Shown: positions 37,201-46,455 of the stretch, piece by piece | Layout of the letters: each line of letters begins with the position of its first letter | Numbering within the stretch: the first letter of the stretch is position 1 | NCBI GenBank assembly: GCA_002701845.1 | Contig: NZXG01000053.1 | Location: 22,195 to 72,453, forward strand | Length of the DNA stretch: 50,259 nt | Source of the DNA: Pseudomonadales bacterium | GTDB lineage: Bacteria > Pseudomonadota > Gammaproteobacteria > Pseudomonadales > Ketobacteraceae | Direction: 5' to 3' | Translations under genes and position numbers: made by a program | The notes under the pieces: generated by a model | Database searches by the model: none | What the model was told of the DNA's origin: nothing | What the model saw: only the letters and a program-made list of their open reading frames with translations

Positions 37201-37309
37201 TGTCATTGACCCGGCGGACAGCCGACGCTGGCTGGTGGCAGGGTTGCAGTCAGCGCCACCACCGCCTCCCCGCGCGGGGAAAAAACGCCCCTGCGTGGAT
37301 ACCTGGTGA
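34209..37309 (+). pseudogene. Fused biotin-dependent acyl-CoA carboxylase, 5'-truncated and frameshifted
   Basis: The intact relatives are single chains of about 1,100 residues with biotin carboxylase, biotin carrier and carboxyltransferase parts. Here the first recognisable residues are CDGIHPGYGFLSENSGFA, which normally lie near residue 80, so the N-terminal nucleotide-binding segment is gone. A -1 shift follows near 34925-34932: frame one reads VEHTVTEG then nonsense, whereas the next frame resumes as LGLDLVALQLAV. Downstream are the biotin site LEAMKMEHP (about 35575-35600) and both carboxyltransferase halves, intact to 37309. The shift could be a sequencing error, but the missing start could not. 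A shortened product from an internal start (such as the GTG at 34949) would lack biotin carboxylase activity. Confidence 0.85.
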
Positions 37310-37313
37310 GGCG

Positions 37314-38132
37314 CTATTCTCCGCCGGCCACCAGCGCTGCCCGCACTTCCCGCAACTGGCTTTGAATGCGCACGGTATTTTCCGGCCCCAGCCGCCACAT
37401 CAGTTTTTCCAATTCACTGGCCCGTTCCAGTTCGGGATCGGCGTAGGTGTAATACACCGTAGGCCGCTTTAGCTCAATGTGTTGCCGTTGCAGAGGCTCC
37501 ACTGCCAGTATCCGGTCGATGGCGGCCAGCAGCTGATCGTCGAAGCCGGTGGGTTGACCCAGTTCATTGTGGGCCTGTGACAGCAGCGGTTCCCAGGCTT
37601 CCAGATAGCGTGCCAGCAGTTTGGGGTCAAGGGAAACGAACAGATCCACCAGGGGGCGTGCCCGGCGGTAATTGGCGGCCGCCATTTCCCAGTTATCCTC
37701 CGTTCCTTCCACCTGGAACGGCGCCAGATCGAACTGGGCGGGGCGGTTTTTCACGGGTACCTTTCCGGCGGCCACATTATTCACCAGCAACACCCATTTA
37801 CGCACCTGCTCTTCGGGTGTCAGCCATTGGGACAAATCCGCGGCCAGGTCGGTAGCCGCCGCGCGCACATCCATATCGCTGTCGGTCAGTTGTGGGGGTG
37901 GGCCAACGATGGGCTCCGGGGCCGGCGGCGGTTCCGGGGTGGGTACGGGTTCGGCCATTTGGGGTTGCGGTTGTTCTCGCTGGATCGGGCGGCTCTCTCC
38001 CACGGCGTTTTCGGGGGCCGGTTCCACAGCCGTGGGCCGCGGGCTGTGGGCAGCTTCATCGCTCAGCCACAGCCATGCCAGTCCCGCCGCTGCCAGCAGC
38101 AAAATGATGATGGCGGTAATGACTGCTTTCAT
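37314..38132 (-). CDS. DUF3014 family protein, membrane-anchored
   Basis: A 272-residue protein with one N-terminal membrane anchor (about residues 3-23) followed by a Pro/Glu-rich linker (roughly 30-85) and a globular C-terminal domain of the DUF3014 type (VRKWVLLVNNVAAGKVPVKN, RPTVYYTYADPELE). It should sit in the inner membrane with its domain in the periplasm. Function is unknown. The ATG at 38132 begins the basic-hydrophobic anchor; the frame is open 20 codons further. Its stop is five bases from that of the carboxylase pseudogene on the other strand. Confidence 0.82.
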   Translation of the reverse strand: MKAVITAIIILLLAAAGLAWLWLSDEAAHSPRPTAVEPAPENAVGESRPIQREQPQPQMAEPVPTPEPPPAPEPIVGPPPQLTDSDMDVRAAATDLAADLSQWLTPEEQVRKWVLLVNNVAAGKVPVKNRPAQFDLAPFQVEGTEDNWEMAAANYRRARPLVDLFVSLDPKLLARYLEAWEPLLSQAHNELGQPTGFDDQLLAAIDRILAVEPLQRQHIELKRPTVYYTYADPELERASELEKLMWRLGPENTVRIQSQLREVRAALVAGGE

Positions 38133-38210
38133 GGTCAAAGCTCCCCGAGTTGGTATACTGTGCCGACCACTGCACCGGATCAGCTCAAGCATTGATCAGG
38201 ATGCGATGGT

Positions 38211-38258
38211 CATATAGGCTTTCTATCAATCATATAGAAATAATCAACTTTCTATATG
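38211..38258. promoter_or_regulatory. Inverted-repeat operator array upstream of ahpC (OxyR-like)
   Basis: The half-site CATATAGAAA occurs at 38231-38240 and, as its exact reverse complement TTTCTATATG, at 38249-38258 (8-base spacer). Partial copies in the same alternating pattern lie just upstream: CATATAG at 38211 and TTTCTAT at 38220-38226. The central CTAT-N7-ATAG (38223-38237) fits the inner half of the OxyR consensus, but the outer boxes do not keep its exact spacing. With ahpC 59 bases downstream, a peroxide-responsive regulator is the likely binder. Confidence 0.6.
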
Positions 38259-38316
38259 GTAAATCGGAACCTATCATAACACCATCACTAGACAACAGCA
38301 CAGACCAGGAGGAAAT

Positions 38317-38880
38317 ATGTCGCTGATCAACACTGAAATTAAACCGTTCAAAACCACCGCTTTCAAAGATGGGGAATTTGTAGAGATCTCTGACGCGGAC
38401 GTGAAAGGCAAGTGGGCTATTTTCTTCTTCTACCCCGCTGACTTTACTTTTGTCTGCCCCACCGAGCTGGGTGACCTGGCTGATCATTACGAAGAGCTGC
38501 AGAAGCTGGGTGTGGAAGTGTACTCCGTTTCCACTGACACCCACTTCGTGCACAAAGCCTGGCACGATGCCTCCGAAACCATTGGCAAAATCAATTATTA
38601 CATGCTGGGTGACCAGAACGGCAGTATCACCAATAACTTTGGTGTGATGCGTGAAGGTCAGGGCCTGGCGGATCGAGCCACTTTCCTGGTGGACCCTGAA
38701 GGTATCATCCAGGTTATGGAAGTCACTGCGGAAGGCATCGGTCGTAACGCATCTGAACTGATGCGGAAAGTCAAGGCTGCTCAGTACGTGGCGGCCCATC
38801 CCGGTGAAGTCTGCCCTGCCAAGTGGGAAGAAGGTGAAAAAACACTGGCACCTTCCCTGGATCTGGTTGGCAAAATCTAA
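38317..38880 (+). CDS. ahpC: Alkyl hydroperoxide reductase subunit C (peroxiredoxin)
   Basis: A 187-residue typical two-cysteine peroxiredoxin that reduces hydrogen peroxide and organic hydroperoxides in the cytoplasm. The peroxidatic cysteine is Cys47 in [13 protein letters not shown] and the resolving cysteine is Cys166 in GEVCPAKW, one residue on from the E. coli numbering. AGGAGG precedes the ATG by six bases, an unusually strong ribosome binding site that suits an abundant protein. Upstream is an inverted-repeat array likely to bind a peroxide regulator; downstream is ahpF, its reductase. Confidence 0.97.
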   Translation: MSLINTEIKPFKTTAFKDGEFVEISDADVKGKWAIFFFYPADFTFVCPTELGDLADHYEELQKLGVEVYSVSTDTHFVHKAWHDASETIGKINYYMLGDQNGSITNNFGVMREGQGLADRATFLVDPEGIIQVMEVTAEGIGRNASELMRKVKAAQYVAAHPGEVCPAKWEEGEKTLAPSLDLVGKI

Positions 38881-38895
38881 ACCGGATTCGCAATG

Positions 38896-38928
38896 GGTGG
38901 GTGCCGGAGCCCGTGCCCGGCACCCACC
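38896..38928 (+). promoter_or_regulatory. Hairpin between ahpC and ahpF
   Basis: A perfect 12-bp stem, GGTGGGTGCCGG (38896-38907) with CCGGCACCCACC (38917-38928), closes a 9-base loop. No T-tract follows. Such intercistronic hairpins often protect the upstream message or reduce read-through, which would explain more AhpC than AhpF. Confidence 0.7.
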
Positions 38929-38985
38929 AACAAAACTTGCTCGTTTACAACCCGTTCATTCATCGTAAGTACTCAGGTGTTAGTC

Positions 38986-40563
38986 ATGTTAGATGCAAAT
39001 CTGAAAGACCAGTTGAAGAATTATCTGACCAACGTCAGCAAAGACATCGAGTTGGTGGCGTCCCTGGATGACTCCCCCAAGTCGGAAGAGATGATGGGTC
39101 TGTTGAATGACGTGGCTGGCCTGAGCGACAAAATCAGCGTACGTGAGGCGAATGACGACGATCAGCGCAAGCCTTCGTTTCAGGTGACTCGTCCGGGTGA
39201 AGATATCGGCGTGCACTTCGCTGGTCTGCCCATGGGGCATGAGTTTACTTCGTTGGTGCTGGCGCTGTTGCACGTGGGCGGGCATCCGCCGAAAGAGAAG
39301 CCCGAGCTGTTAGAGCAGATTACCGCGATGGATGGGGAGTATGAGTTTGAAACTTACATATCCCTGTCCTGCCATAACTGTCCCGTGGTGGTGCAGGCCC
39401 TGAATTTGATGGCGGCCCTGAATCCGAACGTAAAACACACCATGATCGACGGTGGGGTGTTCAAGAAAGAAGTGGAAGACCGGCAGATCATGGCCGTGCC
39501 CACTGTGTTCCTGAATGGCAAGGAGTTTGGTGCCGGTCGCATGACGCTGGAGGAAATCCTGGGCAAAGCCGATGACAAGGCCAGTGAGCGGCAGGCGCAA
39601 CAGTTAAACGACAAAGAGCCCTACGATTTGCTGGTGGTGGGCGGTGGCCCCGCCGGTGCGTCAGCGGCGATCTACGCCGCCCGTAAAGGTATCCGCACCG
39701 GCATTGTGGCTGAGCGCTTTGGCGGTCAGGTGATGGATACGCTGGCCATCGAGAACTTTATTTCGGTGCAGGAAACCCAGGGCCCGACGCTGGTGGCGCA
39801 ATTGGAAGAGCATGTGCGTCAGTACGAGGTGGACATTATCACCAATCAGAAGGCAGTGGGCCTGGTAACCGGCGCTCACAAGGGTGTGGAGCTGGAAAGT
39901 GGCGCCACCCTGAAGTCCAAAGCCCTGATGATCGCCACCGGCGCCAGTTGGCGCGAAATGAATGTGCCCGGTGAAAAGGAATATCGTGGCCGCGGCGTGG
40001 CTTATTGCCCGCACTGTGATGGTCCGCTGTTTAAAGGCAAGAAAGTGGCGGTGATCGGCGGTGGTAACTCCGGTGTGGAAGCGGCGATTGACCTGGCGGG
40101 CGTGGTGGAACATGTCACGCTCATCGAATTCGATGACAAACTGCGGGCTGACGCCGTGTTGCAGAAAAAGTTGCACAGTCTGCCTAACGTAAAGGTGATC
40201 GTTTCCGCCCTGACCAAAGAAGTGCAGGGCGACGGTAAAAAAGTCACCGGGTTAACTTACGAGGATCGTACCACCGGTGAAATGCACGAGGTGGAGCTGG
40301 CGGGCGTGTTCGTGCAAATTGGACTGTTGCCCAACAGCGGCTGGTTGAAAGACGTGATCAAGCTGTCGCCGCGCGGTGAAATAGAAGTGGATGCCCAGGG
40401 CCAGACCTCGGTCCCCGGGGTGTTTGCCGCCGGTGACGTGACCACCATTCCTTACAAGCAGATTATTATTTCCATGGGCGAAGGTGCCAAGGCGGCACTG
40501 GGTGCGTTCGATTACCTGATCCGGTCTTCCGTGGAGGAGGACGATCAGAGCAGCGCCGCCTGA
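38986..40563 (+). CDS. ahpF: Alkyl hydroperoxide reductase subunit F
   Basis: A 525-residue NADH-dependent flavoprotein that passes electrons to AhpC. The N-terminal tandem thioredoxin-like domain holds the redox pair Cys129/Cys132 (SCHNCPVV). The thioredoxin-reductase-like part has the FAD motif [12 protein letters not shown] near 217, the second redox pair Cys341/Cys344 (YCPHCDGP), an NADH motif [12 protein letters not shown] and the FAD-contacting [10 protein letters not shown]. The ATG at 38986 gives the family start [14 protein letters not shown]; the frame is open 31 codons earlier, through the intercistronic hairpin. Confidence 0.97.
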   Translation: MLDANLKDQLKNYLTNVSKDIELVASLDDSPKSEEMMGLLNDVAGLSDKISVREANDDDQRKPSFQVTRPGEDIGVHFAGLPMGHEFTSLVLALLHVGGHPPKEKPELLEQITAMDGEYEFETYISLSCHNCPVVVQALNLMAALNPNVKHTMIDGGVFKKEVEDRQIMAVPTVFLNGKEFGAGRMTLEEILGKADDKASERQAQQLNDKEPYDLLVVGGGPAGASAAIYAARKGIRTGIVAERFGGQVMDTLAIENFISVQETQGPTLVAQLEEHVRQYEVDIITNQKAVGLVTGAHKGVELESGATLKSKALMIATGASWREMNVPGEKEYRGRGVAYCPHCDGPLFKGKKVAVIGGGNSGVEAAIDLAGVVEHVTLIEFDDKLRADAVLQKKLHSLPNVKVIVSALTKEVQGDGKKVTGLTYEDRTTGEMHEVELAGVFVQIGLLPNSGWLKDVIKLSPRGEIEVDAQGQTSVPGVFAAGDVTTIPYKQIIISMGEGAKAALGAFDYLIRSSVEEDDQSSAA

Positions 40564-40578
40564 TACCGGGTTGAATCC

Positions 40579-40620
40579 CCGGTGCGCGGGTCATTTTGAG
40601 CGGGGTGACCCGTGCACCGG
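40579..40620 (+). terminator. Possible terminator hairpin after ahpF
   Basis: Arms at 40579-40593 and 40606-40620 pair over 15 positions with one mismatch around a 12-base loop, 15 bases after the ahpF stop. Only a mixed T/C stretch follows, so intrinsic termination is uncertain; it may simply stabilise the 3' end of the message. Confidence 0.5.
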
Positions 40621-40779
40621 TGCGATTCTTCTTGAACAAAACCTCCCTTCGTACCGCTTGCCTGCCGCTTGCCTCTCCAACCGCAGTACTGCCTTTTTTC
40701 TCAACTGGCTTTTGTTATAGTGGGCCAAGGGAAGGATATGAGAAATCCTGCAACTGGATGCCAATAAGGATACAAACCT

Positions 40780-41724
40780 ATGCGGGCAGATTCACCCCAG
40801 GCCGAGCCTTTCATCACCTGGTCAGCAGCTGACACCCGAATTCTCATTATTGATGACGATGCCGGCAGCGTTAACAACATCAGTCAGGTTATTCGTGATT
40901 ATGGCTCGGTGTATTTTGCCACCACCGGCCAGCGAGGACTGGAGCTGGCGGCCGAGCTGCGACCGGATTTGATTATGCTGGATGTGGAGATGCCCGGTAT
41001 CGACGGCTACCACGTATGCCGCGAACTGAAAGCGGATGCCGCCACCCGGGGCAGTTCGATTATCATGGTAACCGGGCATTCCGCGGTGGCCAACGAGGTG
41101 GCGGCGCTGGAGGCGGGAGCGGCGGACTTTGTCACCAAGCCGCTGAATATTCCCCTGGTGCGGGCCCGGGTGAAAACCCAGTTGTTGGTAAAAAAGCAGG
41201 CCGATGAATTGCAGCGACTGGTGGCACAGGACAGCCTCACCGGCATCAGCAATCGCCGTGCTTTTGAGGAAAAGCTGGCCGCCGAGTGGAGCCGGCATCA
41301 GCGGCAGGGGGAGGCCCTGGCGCTGGCGTTGGTGGATGTGGATCACTTCAAGGCGTTTAACGACGGCTACGGTCATCAGCAGGGGGACCAATGTTTGCGC
41401 GCCGTGGCACAGACCCTGCAGCAGTCGCTGCGGCGACCCGGTGAGGTCGTTGCCCGTTACGGGGGGGAGGAGTTTGTGGTGGTGTTGCCCCATACCCAGG
41501 CCATCGATTGCCCCGGCGTCGGCGCCTGGTTGTGTGAGCAGGTGAGGGCGCTGGCGATTGCCCATGAGTTCTCCCCCACCGCCGCCATGGTGACCATTAG
41601 CGTGGGTGTGGCAAGCCGGGTCCCGGTGGTGGGGGTGGAGTACACCTATCTGTTACATCTGGCGGATCGCGCCCTCTATCAGGCCAAGGCCAGTGGCCGC
41701 AACCGGCCGGTGGTGGCGGTTTAG
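40780..41724 (+). CDS. Response regulator with GGDEF domain (probable diguanylate cyclase)
   Basis: A 314-residue protein. The receiver domain carries the acidic residues in IIDDDAG, the phosphoacceptor Asp68 in IMLDVEMPGIDGY and the lysine in DFVTKPLN. The GGDEF domain begins at DSLTGISNRRAFEE and has the active-site GGEEF at 228-232, so synthesis of c-di-GMP is likely. The inhibitory I-site position reads RPGE (219-222) instead of RxxD, so product inhibition may be weak. It is followed by an Hpt protein, which suggests input by phosphorelay; no kinase lies adjacent. The 216-base upstream gap carries TATAGT-like DNA near 40717. Confidence 0.92.
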   Translation: MRADSPQAEPFITWSAADTRILIIDDDAGSVNNISQVIRDYGSVYFATTGQRGLELAAELRPDLIMLDVEMPGIDGYHVCRELKADAATRGSSIIMVTGHSAVANEVAALEAGAADFVTKPLNIPLVRARVKTQLLVKKQADELQRLVAQDSLTGISNRRAFEEKLAAEWSRHQRQGEALALALVDVDHFKAFNDGYGHQQGDQCLRAVAQTLQQSLRRPGEVVARYGGEEFVVVLPHTQAIDCPGVGAWLCEQVRALAIAHEFSPTAAMVTISVGVASRVPVVGVEYTYLLHLADRALYQAKASGRNRPVVAV

Positions 41725-41742
41725 TTGGGGTGGCCACTACCG

Positions 41743-42327
41743 ATGCAGCCCGGCGTATTTGATCCCACTCCTGTACTGAGGCTGGTGCGGGGCAACGCCA
41801 GTCGCGAGCAGGACGTGATCAATATGATAGAGCGACTGGTGCGGGACGCAGACACACCGGTACGCCGCGGGCGCAGGCTGCTGGCGGCGGGGGAATTGGA
41901 AGCCGCCCGCCGCCACTTCCACTCGCTAAAGGGTTCGCTGGGCAATTTCGGCGCCCAACGGTCAGTGTGGGCGGCGGAGGCACTGGAACAGGCACTGAGC
42001 CAGGATGAGTGCCAGTTCGAGGCTTTGCTGCAGGCATTCGCCGGGGAACTGGCGGCCACCGTGACGGCGGCAAAGGCGTGGCTGCAGAGCTACCATCTGG
42101 GGCGGTCCGGGGCGGCGCCGGTGTTACTGCCGGCGGCGGAGTTTGCCAAGCGGCGTCAGCTGCTGGACAGCCTGCTGGCGGGTTCGGAAATCGCGGCCCT
42201 GGACGTATTTAACGAGCTGGCGCCGCAGCTAGAGCAATGGCTGGCGCAGGAGCGCTATCAGGCGCTGCAGGGGGCCATGGAACAACTGGACTTTGCCCGG
42301 GCCCGGGTTTTATTGAGCGCTGATTAA
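41743..42327 (+). CDS. Hpt (histidine phosphotransfer) domain protein
   Basis: A 194-residue helical protein. The phosphorelay histidine is His60 in [14 protein letters not shown], matching the Hpt signature HxxKG with the glycines that follow. The remaining about 100 residues are helical and unassigned. The ATG at 41743 was preferred; a TTG at 41725 directly after the upstream stop is the alternative. It lies 18 bases behind the GGDEF response regulator and probably exchanges phosphate with that receiver. Its stop overlaps the convergent dxs stop by four bases. Confidence 0.82.
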   Translation: MQPGVFDPTPVLRLVRGNASREQDVINMIERLVRDADTPVRRGRRLLAAGELEAARRHFHSLKGSLGNFGAQRSVWAAEALEQALSQDECQFEALLQAFAGELAATVTAAKAWLQSYHLGRSGAAPVLLPAAEFAKRRQLLDSLLAGSEIAALDVFNELAPQLEQWLAQERYQALQGAMEQLDFARARVLLSAD

Positions 42328-44237
42328 ACCGCGTCCTGCTTGGGCTTGTTGCGGGCCATCAGGGCCAGGCGGCCATTGATGGAGCGCTCGATACCCTCGG
42401 CGTCCAGACCACATTCGGTAATCATTTCCGCCGGTTTGCCCTGTTCCACGAAATAATCCGGCAGCCCCAGGTTCAGCACTGGCACCGCAACCCCATGCTG
42501 GGCCAACACCTCGTTCACCGCCGAGCCGGCACCGCCCATGACCGCGCTTTCCTCCACCGTAACCAGCAGCTCATGCTCTGCGGCCAGCTGCAGAATCAGC
42601 GCCTCATCGATGGGTTTCACAAAGCGCATATCCGCCACGCTGGCATTGAGCTTGTCCGCCACCTGCTGGCAGGCCGCCACCAGGGTACCGAAGCCCAGTA
42701 TGGCCACCCCTTTGCCCTGGCGCACCAGCTTGCCCTTGCCCAGGGGCAGGGCACTCATGTTCTGCTCGATGAGGGCACCAGGGCCGGTGCCCCGGGGATA
42801 GCGCACCGCTGCCGGGCCGGGGTGTTGGAAACCGGTGTAAAGCATCTGCCGGCATTCGTTCTCATCGGAAGGCGCCATCACCACCATGTTGGGAATGCAG
42901 CGCAGGTAATTCAGATCATAGGCGCCGGCGTGGGTGGGGCCGTCTTCCCCCACCAGGCCGGCACGGTCAATGCCGAAGGTTACGTCCAGGTTTTGCAGGG
43001 CCACATCATGAATCAGCTGGTCGTAGGCCCGCTGCAGAAAGGTGGAATAGATGGCCACCACCGGTTTTTGCCCCTCACAGGCCAGGCCGGCTGCCAGGGT
43101 CACCGCATGCTGTTCGGCAATGGCCACGTCCAGATAACGGTCCGGAAACCGGCGCGAGAACTCCACCATACCCGAGCCCTCGCGCATGGCCGGGGTGATT
43201 CCCACCAGGCGCTTATCCTGCTCGGCCATGTCGCACAACCACTGACCAAAAACAGCGCTGAACTTGGGCGGCTTGGGCTTGTTGTCAGCGGTTTTCAGGG
43301 AGGCCTTGGGCTCAATTTTGGTGAGGGCGTGGTAGCCGATGGGATCGGCCTCCGCCGGTTGGAAGCCCCGCCCCTTGCGGGTGTACAGGTGCAGTAAATG
43401 GGGCCCCGGAATGTCCCGCAGCTTGCCCAGATAGGTCACCAGTTTTTCCAGGTTATGCCCGTCAATGGGCCCAATGTAGTTGAAGCCCAGCTCTTCGAAC
43501 AGGGTGCCCGGCGACACCAGCCCTTTCATGTGCTCTTCGGTGCGGCGCACAAACTCCATGGCATTGGGCATATTCTCCAGCACCTTTTTGCCGCCTTCCC
43601 GCAGGGCGTTGTAGGTGCGGCTGGCCCACACCCGGGACAGGTAATTGGAGAGCCCGCCCACATTCTCGGAGATGGACATTTCGTTGTCATTGAGAATGAC
43701 GATCATATTGGCTTTGGTGTGGCTGACGTGATTCAGGGCTTCGAAAGCCATGCCGGCGGTGAGGGCGCCGTCGCCGATAATGGCAATATTGCGGTTGTCC
43801 CGGCCCTGGGCCCGGCTGGCCAGGGCCATGCCCAACGCCGCACTGATGGAAGTGCTGGAGTGACCCACGCCAAAGGTGTCGTACTCGCTCTCCGCGCGTT
43901 TGGGAAAGCCGGACAGGCCGCCCCGCTGCCGCAGGCTGATCATGGCCTCCCTGCGGCCGGTAAGAATCTTGTGGGGATAGGTCTGGTGTCCCACGTCCCA
44001 CACCAGCTTGTCTTCCGGGGTGTTGAACACATAGTGCAGGGCAATGGTCAGTTCCACCACCCCCAGGCCGGCACCAAAATGCCCCCCGGTTCTGCCCACG
44101 GTGTACATCAGGTAGTGGCGCAGTTCCCGGGCCAGTTGCGGCAGCAGTTCCTGATCCAGCGTGCGCAACTGGGCCGGAGTTTCGATTCGGTCCAGCAGTG
44201 GCGTGCCGGGCCGGGTAAGCGGAATCTCGGTAAACAT
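42324..44237 (-). CDS. dxs: 1-deoxy-D-xylulose-5-phosphate synthase
   Basis: A 637-residue thiamine-diphosphate enzyme that condenses pyruvate with glyceraldehyde 3-phosphate, the first step of the MEP isoprenoid pathway. Visible motifs are [18 protein letters not shown], the cofactor motif [16 protein letters not shown], the transketolase-type [16 protein letters not shown] with [12 protein letters not shown], and [19 protein letters not shown]. The ATG at 44237 gives the usual N-terminus; the frame is open 14 codons upstream. It follows ispA by 104 bases on the same strand, in the common order xseB-ispA-dxs. Confidence 0.96.
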   Translation of the reverse strand: MFTEIPLTRPGTPLLDRIETPAQLRTLDQELLPQLARELRHYLMYTVGRTGGHFGAGLGVVELTIALHYVFNTPEDKLVWDVGHQTYPHKILTGRREAMISLRQRGGLSGFPKRAESEYDTFGVGHSSTSISAALGMALASRAQGRDNRNIAIIGDGALTAGMAFEALNHVSHTKANMIVILNDNEMSISENVGGLSNYLSRVWASRTYNALREGGKKVLENMPNAMEFVRRTEEHMKGLVSPGTLFEELGFNYIGPIDGHNLEKLVTYLGKLRDIPGPHLLHLYTRKGRGFQPAEADPIGYHALTKIEPKASLKTADNKPKPPKFSAVFGQWLCDMAEQDKRLVGITPAMREGSGMVEFSRRFPDRYLDVAIAEQHAVTLAAGLACEGQKPVVAIYSTFLQRAYDQLIHDVALQNLDVTFGIDRAGLVGEDGPTHAGAYDLNYLRCIPNMVVMAPSDENECRQMLYTGFQHPGPAAVRYPRGTGPGALIEQNMSALPLGKGKLVRQGKGVAILGFGTLVAACQQVADKLNASVADMRFVKPIDEALILQLAAEHELLVTVEESAVMGGAGSAVNEVLAQHGVAVPVLNLGLPDYFVEQGKPAEMITECGLDAEGIERSINGRLALMARNKPKQDAV

Positions 44238-44341
44238 CAGTGGAGTTGCCTGTTGCTGGTGCGATGGAACATGATGCAAACCGCCATTATACGAGTCTCA
44301 CTGGCAAAACATAACGTCTGACCGGGAATTTGTTAATTTCG

Positions 44342-45238
44342 TCAGTGGGTTCGGACCACAATGTAGGTGGCCAGCGCCCGCAGAGGTTCGGCCTGCGCGC
44401 CGAAATCAGCCAGCGCCGCCACTGCCTGATTGCTCAGTTCCCGGGCAAAATCCCGGGCCTGATCCAGCCCCAGCAAATCGGGATAGGTGACTTTTTTCAG
44501 CGCCCGGTCCGCCCCCTGGTGTTTACCCAGTTGCGCCGTTTCCCCCACCACGTCCAGAATGTCATCCTGCACCTGAAAGGCCAGGCCGACGGCCTGGGCA
44601 TAACGGTCCAGGGCTTCCAGTTGGCGGGCGCTGACCTGGGGATGGGTGAGCGCACCCATGGCCACGCTGGCGCGGATCAGGCAGCCGGTTTTATGCTGAT
44701 GGATCAGCTCCAGCTGCTGCAGATTCAGCGCCGCCCCCTCTGCTTCCAGATCCAGGGCCTGACCCCCGGCCATGCCCCGGGTGCCGCTGTTGCCCGCCAG
44801 CAGCCGGATCAGCTGCAGGCGAGTGCCGTCGGCCATGCTCACCGGTGAGCGGGCGATTACCTCAAACGCCAGGCATTGCAGCGCGTCCCCCGCCAGAATG
44901 GCGGTGGCCTCGTCGAAGGCGATGTGGCAGGTGGGCTGGCCCCGGCGCAGGGCGTCGTTGTCCATGGCCGGCAGATCGTCATGCACCAGAGAATAGGAGT
45001 GCACCATTTCCAGGGCGGCGGCCACGTCATCCGCCCGCACCGGATCGCCCCCCACCGCCGCGGCGGCGGCATAGGCCAGCACCGGTCGCACCCGTTTGCC
45101 GCCATTGAGGGTGGCGTAGCGCATGGCCTCCGCCAGCCGGGGGGCAATGCCGTTCTGTTGTTGCAGCCAGTGCTCCAGGCACCGGTTCACCTGTTGCCGA
45201 CAGCGCTCCAGATACTGGTCCAACTGGTTTGCGTCCAT
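44342..45238 (-). CDS. ispA: Farnesyl diphosphate synthase (geranyltranstransferase)
   Basis: A 298-residue class I polyprenyl synthase that adds isopentenyl diphosphate units to make farnesyl diphosphate, for ubiquinone and undecaprenyl carriers. The first aspartate-rich motif is DDLPAMD at 87-93 and the second is DDILD at 225-229. GGKRVRP near 46-52 binds the pyrophosphate. It begins three bases after the xseB stop, so the two are translationally linked, and it leads on to dxs. Confidence 0.95.
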   Translation of the reverse strand: MDANQLDQYLERCRQQVNRCLEHWLQQQNGIAPRLAEAMRYATLNGGKRVRPVLAYAAAAAVGGDPVRADDVAAALEMVHSYSLVHDDLPAMDNDALRRGQPTCHIAFDEATAILAGDALQCLAFEVIARSPVSMADGTRLQLIRLLAGNSGTRGMAGGQALDLEAEGAALNLQQLELIHQHKTGCLIRASVAMGALTHPQVSARQLEALDRYAQAVGLAFQVQDDILDVVGETAQLGKHQGADRALKKVTYPDLLGLDQARDFARELSNQAVAALADFGAQAEPLRALATYIVVRTH

Positions 45239-45241
45239 GGT

Positions 45242-45487
45242 TTACTCGGGGTCGGAGGGTTCCTGGAAAGGCGCCAGCTGTTCCTCGCCGTTCTGGTTCA
45301 ACAGAATCGCCACTTTCTGCTCCGCTTCCTGCAACGCCTGCTGACATTCCTGGGTCAGCTTGATGCCGCGCTCAAAGGCCTGCAGGGACTTTTCCAGGGT
45401 CAGATCGCCACTTTCCATGGATTCCACCAGTTGCTCCAGGGTCTGCAGGGACTGTTCGAAATCAACCGCGGTTTTCTTCTTTGTCAT
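45242..45487 (-). CDS. xseB: Exodeoxyribonuclease VII small subunit
   Basis: An 81-residue helical protein that joins XseA to form the single-strand nuclease exonuclease VII. The core DFEQSLQTLEQLVESMESGDLTLEKSLQAFERG is the family signature. The frame is open 70 codons upstream, but the ATG at 45487 has AGGAG seven bases before it and gives the normal length. It is the first gene of the xseB-ispA-dxs unit; the large subunit is not in this window. Confidence 0.95.
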   Translation of the reverse strand: MTKKKTAVDFEQSLQTLEQLVESMESGDLTLEKSLQAFERGIKLTQECQQALQEAEQKVAILLNQNGEEQLAPFQEPSDPE

Positions 45488-45684
45488 GGGGTCTCCTGAG
45501 GTCGCGCCGGGAGGCTGTTTCATGAGGGCGCAAGTGTCTGTCATCGGGCTGGGGAGGTCAATGTGCTGCCTTAATAAATCACAAAGCGCCCGATTGCGGA
45601 ATTTCCTCGATTCCTGTCTAGACTTACTGAAGTAGGCCGAATCGCTTGATTTTGTGCGTTTTTTAATCAGTTCGGAGTCGGGGT

Positions 45685-46446
45685 GTGGATTTAGCAACCC
45701 TCATTGGATTAATCGGGGCCCTGGTGATCGTGGTGATGGCCATGGTCACCGGTGGCGATGTGATGATCTTTGTCAACGTGCCCTCCATTTTGATCGTGGT
45801 GGGGGGCACTGTGTTTGCGGTCATGGCCAAATATTCCCTGGGCCAGTTTCTGGGGGCCATGAAAGTGATGGGTAAATCCTTCAAGTTCAAATTGTCCTCG
45901 CCGGAGGAAATCATCGTCGAGGTGGTGGAACTGGCGGACGTGGCGCGCAAGGGCGGGCTGCTGTCCCTGGAGGGCAAAGAGGTCTCCAACGAGTTTCTGG
46001 GCAAGGGCATTCAGCTGCTGGTGGATGGCCATGATCCGGAGGTGGTGAAGAGCATTCTCAGCAAGGATGTGCGGGAGGGCCAGGCCCGCCACTCCACCGG
46101 CAAGGCGATTTTCGTCAATATCGGTGATACCGCCCCCGCCATGGGCATGATCGGTACCCTCATCGGCCTGGTGCAGATGCTGTCGGCCATGGACGACCCC
46201 AAGGCCATCGGCCCCGCCATGGCGGTGGCCCTGCTCACCACCCTCTACGGCGCCATGATCGCCAATATGTTCGCCCTGCCGGTGGCGGACAAGGTGGGGA
46301 TTCGCGCCGAGGAGGAGGCCCGCATTCAGTCCATGATCATCGATGCCCTGCTGGCCATTCAGGCAGGCCAGAATCCACGGGTGATCCAGGGTCTGCTGAA
46401 AACCTACCTGCCCGCCTCCAAACGCGCCAGTGAAGGCGAGGAGTAA
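45685..46446 (+). CDS. pomA: Flagellar motor stator protein PomA (MotA family)
   Basis: A 253-residue stator subunit with four membrane segments: about 4-22 and 29-49, then about 145-170 and 180-200. The GDTAPAMGMIGTLIGLVQML region lines the ion channel. The short length and PSILIVVGGT near residue 33 fit the sodium-type PomA rather than E. coli MotA (295). The cytoplasmic loop between the second and third segments contains the charged residues that touch FliG. The start is GTG at 45685, with GGAG seven bases upstream. It precedes pomB by nine bases and is divergent from xseB. Confidence 0.93.
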   Translation: MDLATLIGLIGALVIVVMAMVTGGDVMIFVNVPSILIVVGGTVFAVMAKYSLGQFLGAMKVMGKSFKFKLSSPEEIIVEVVELADVARKGGLLSLEGKEVSNEFLGKGIQLLVDGHDPEVVKSILSKDVREGQARHSTGKAIFVNIGDTAPAMGMIGTLIGLVQMLSAMDDPKAIGPAMAVALLTTLYGAMIANMFALPVADKVGIRAEEEARIQSMIIDALLAIQAGQNPRVIQGLLKTYLPASKRASEGEE

Positions 46447-46455
46447 GGGAGCGTC

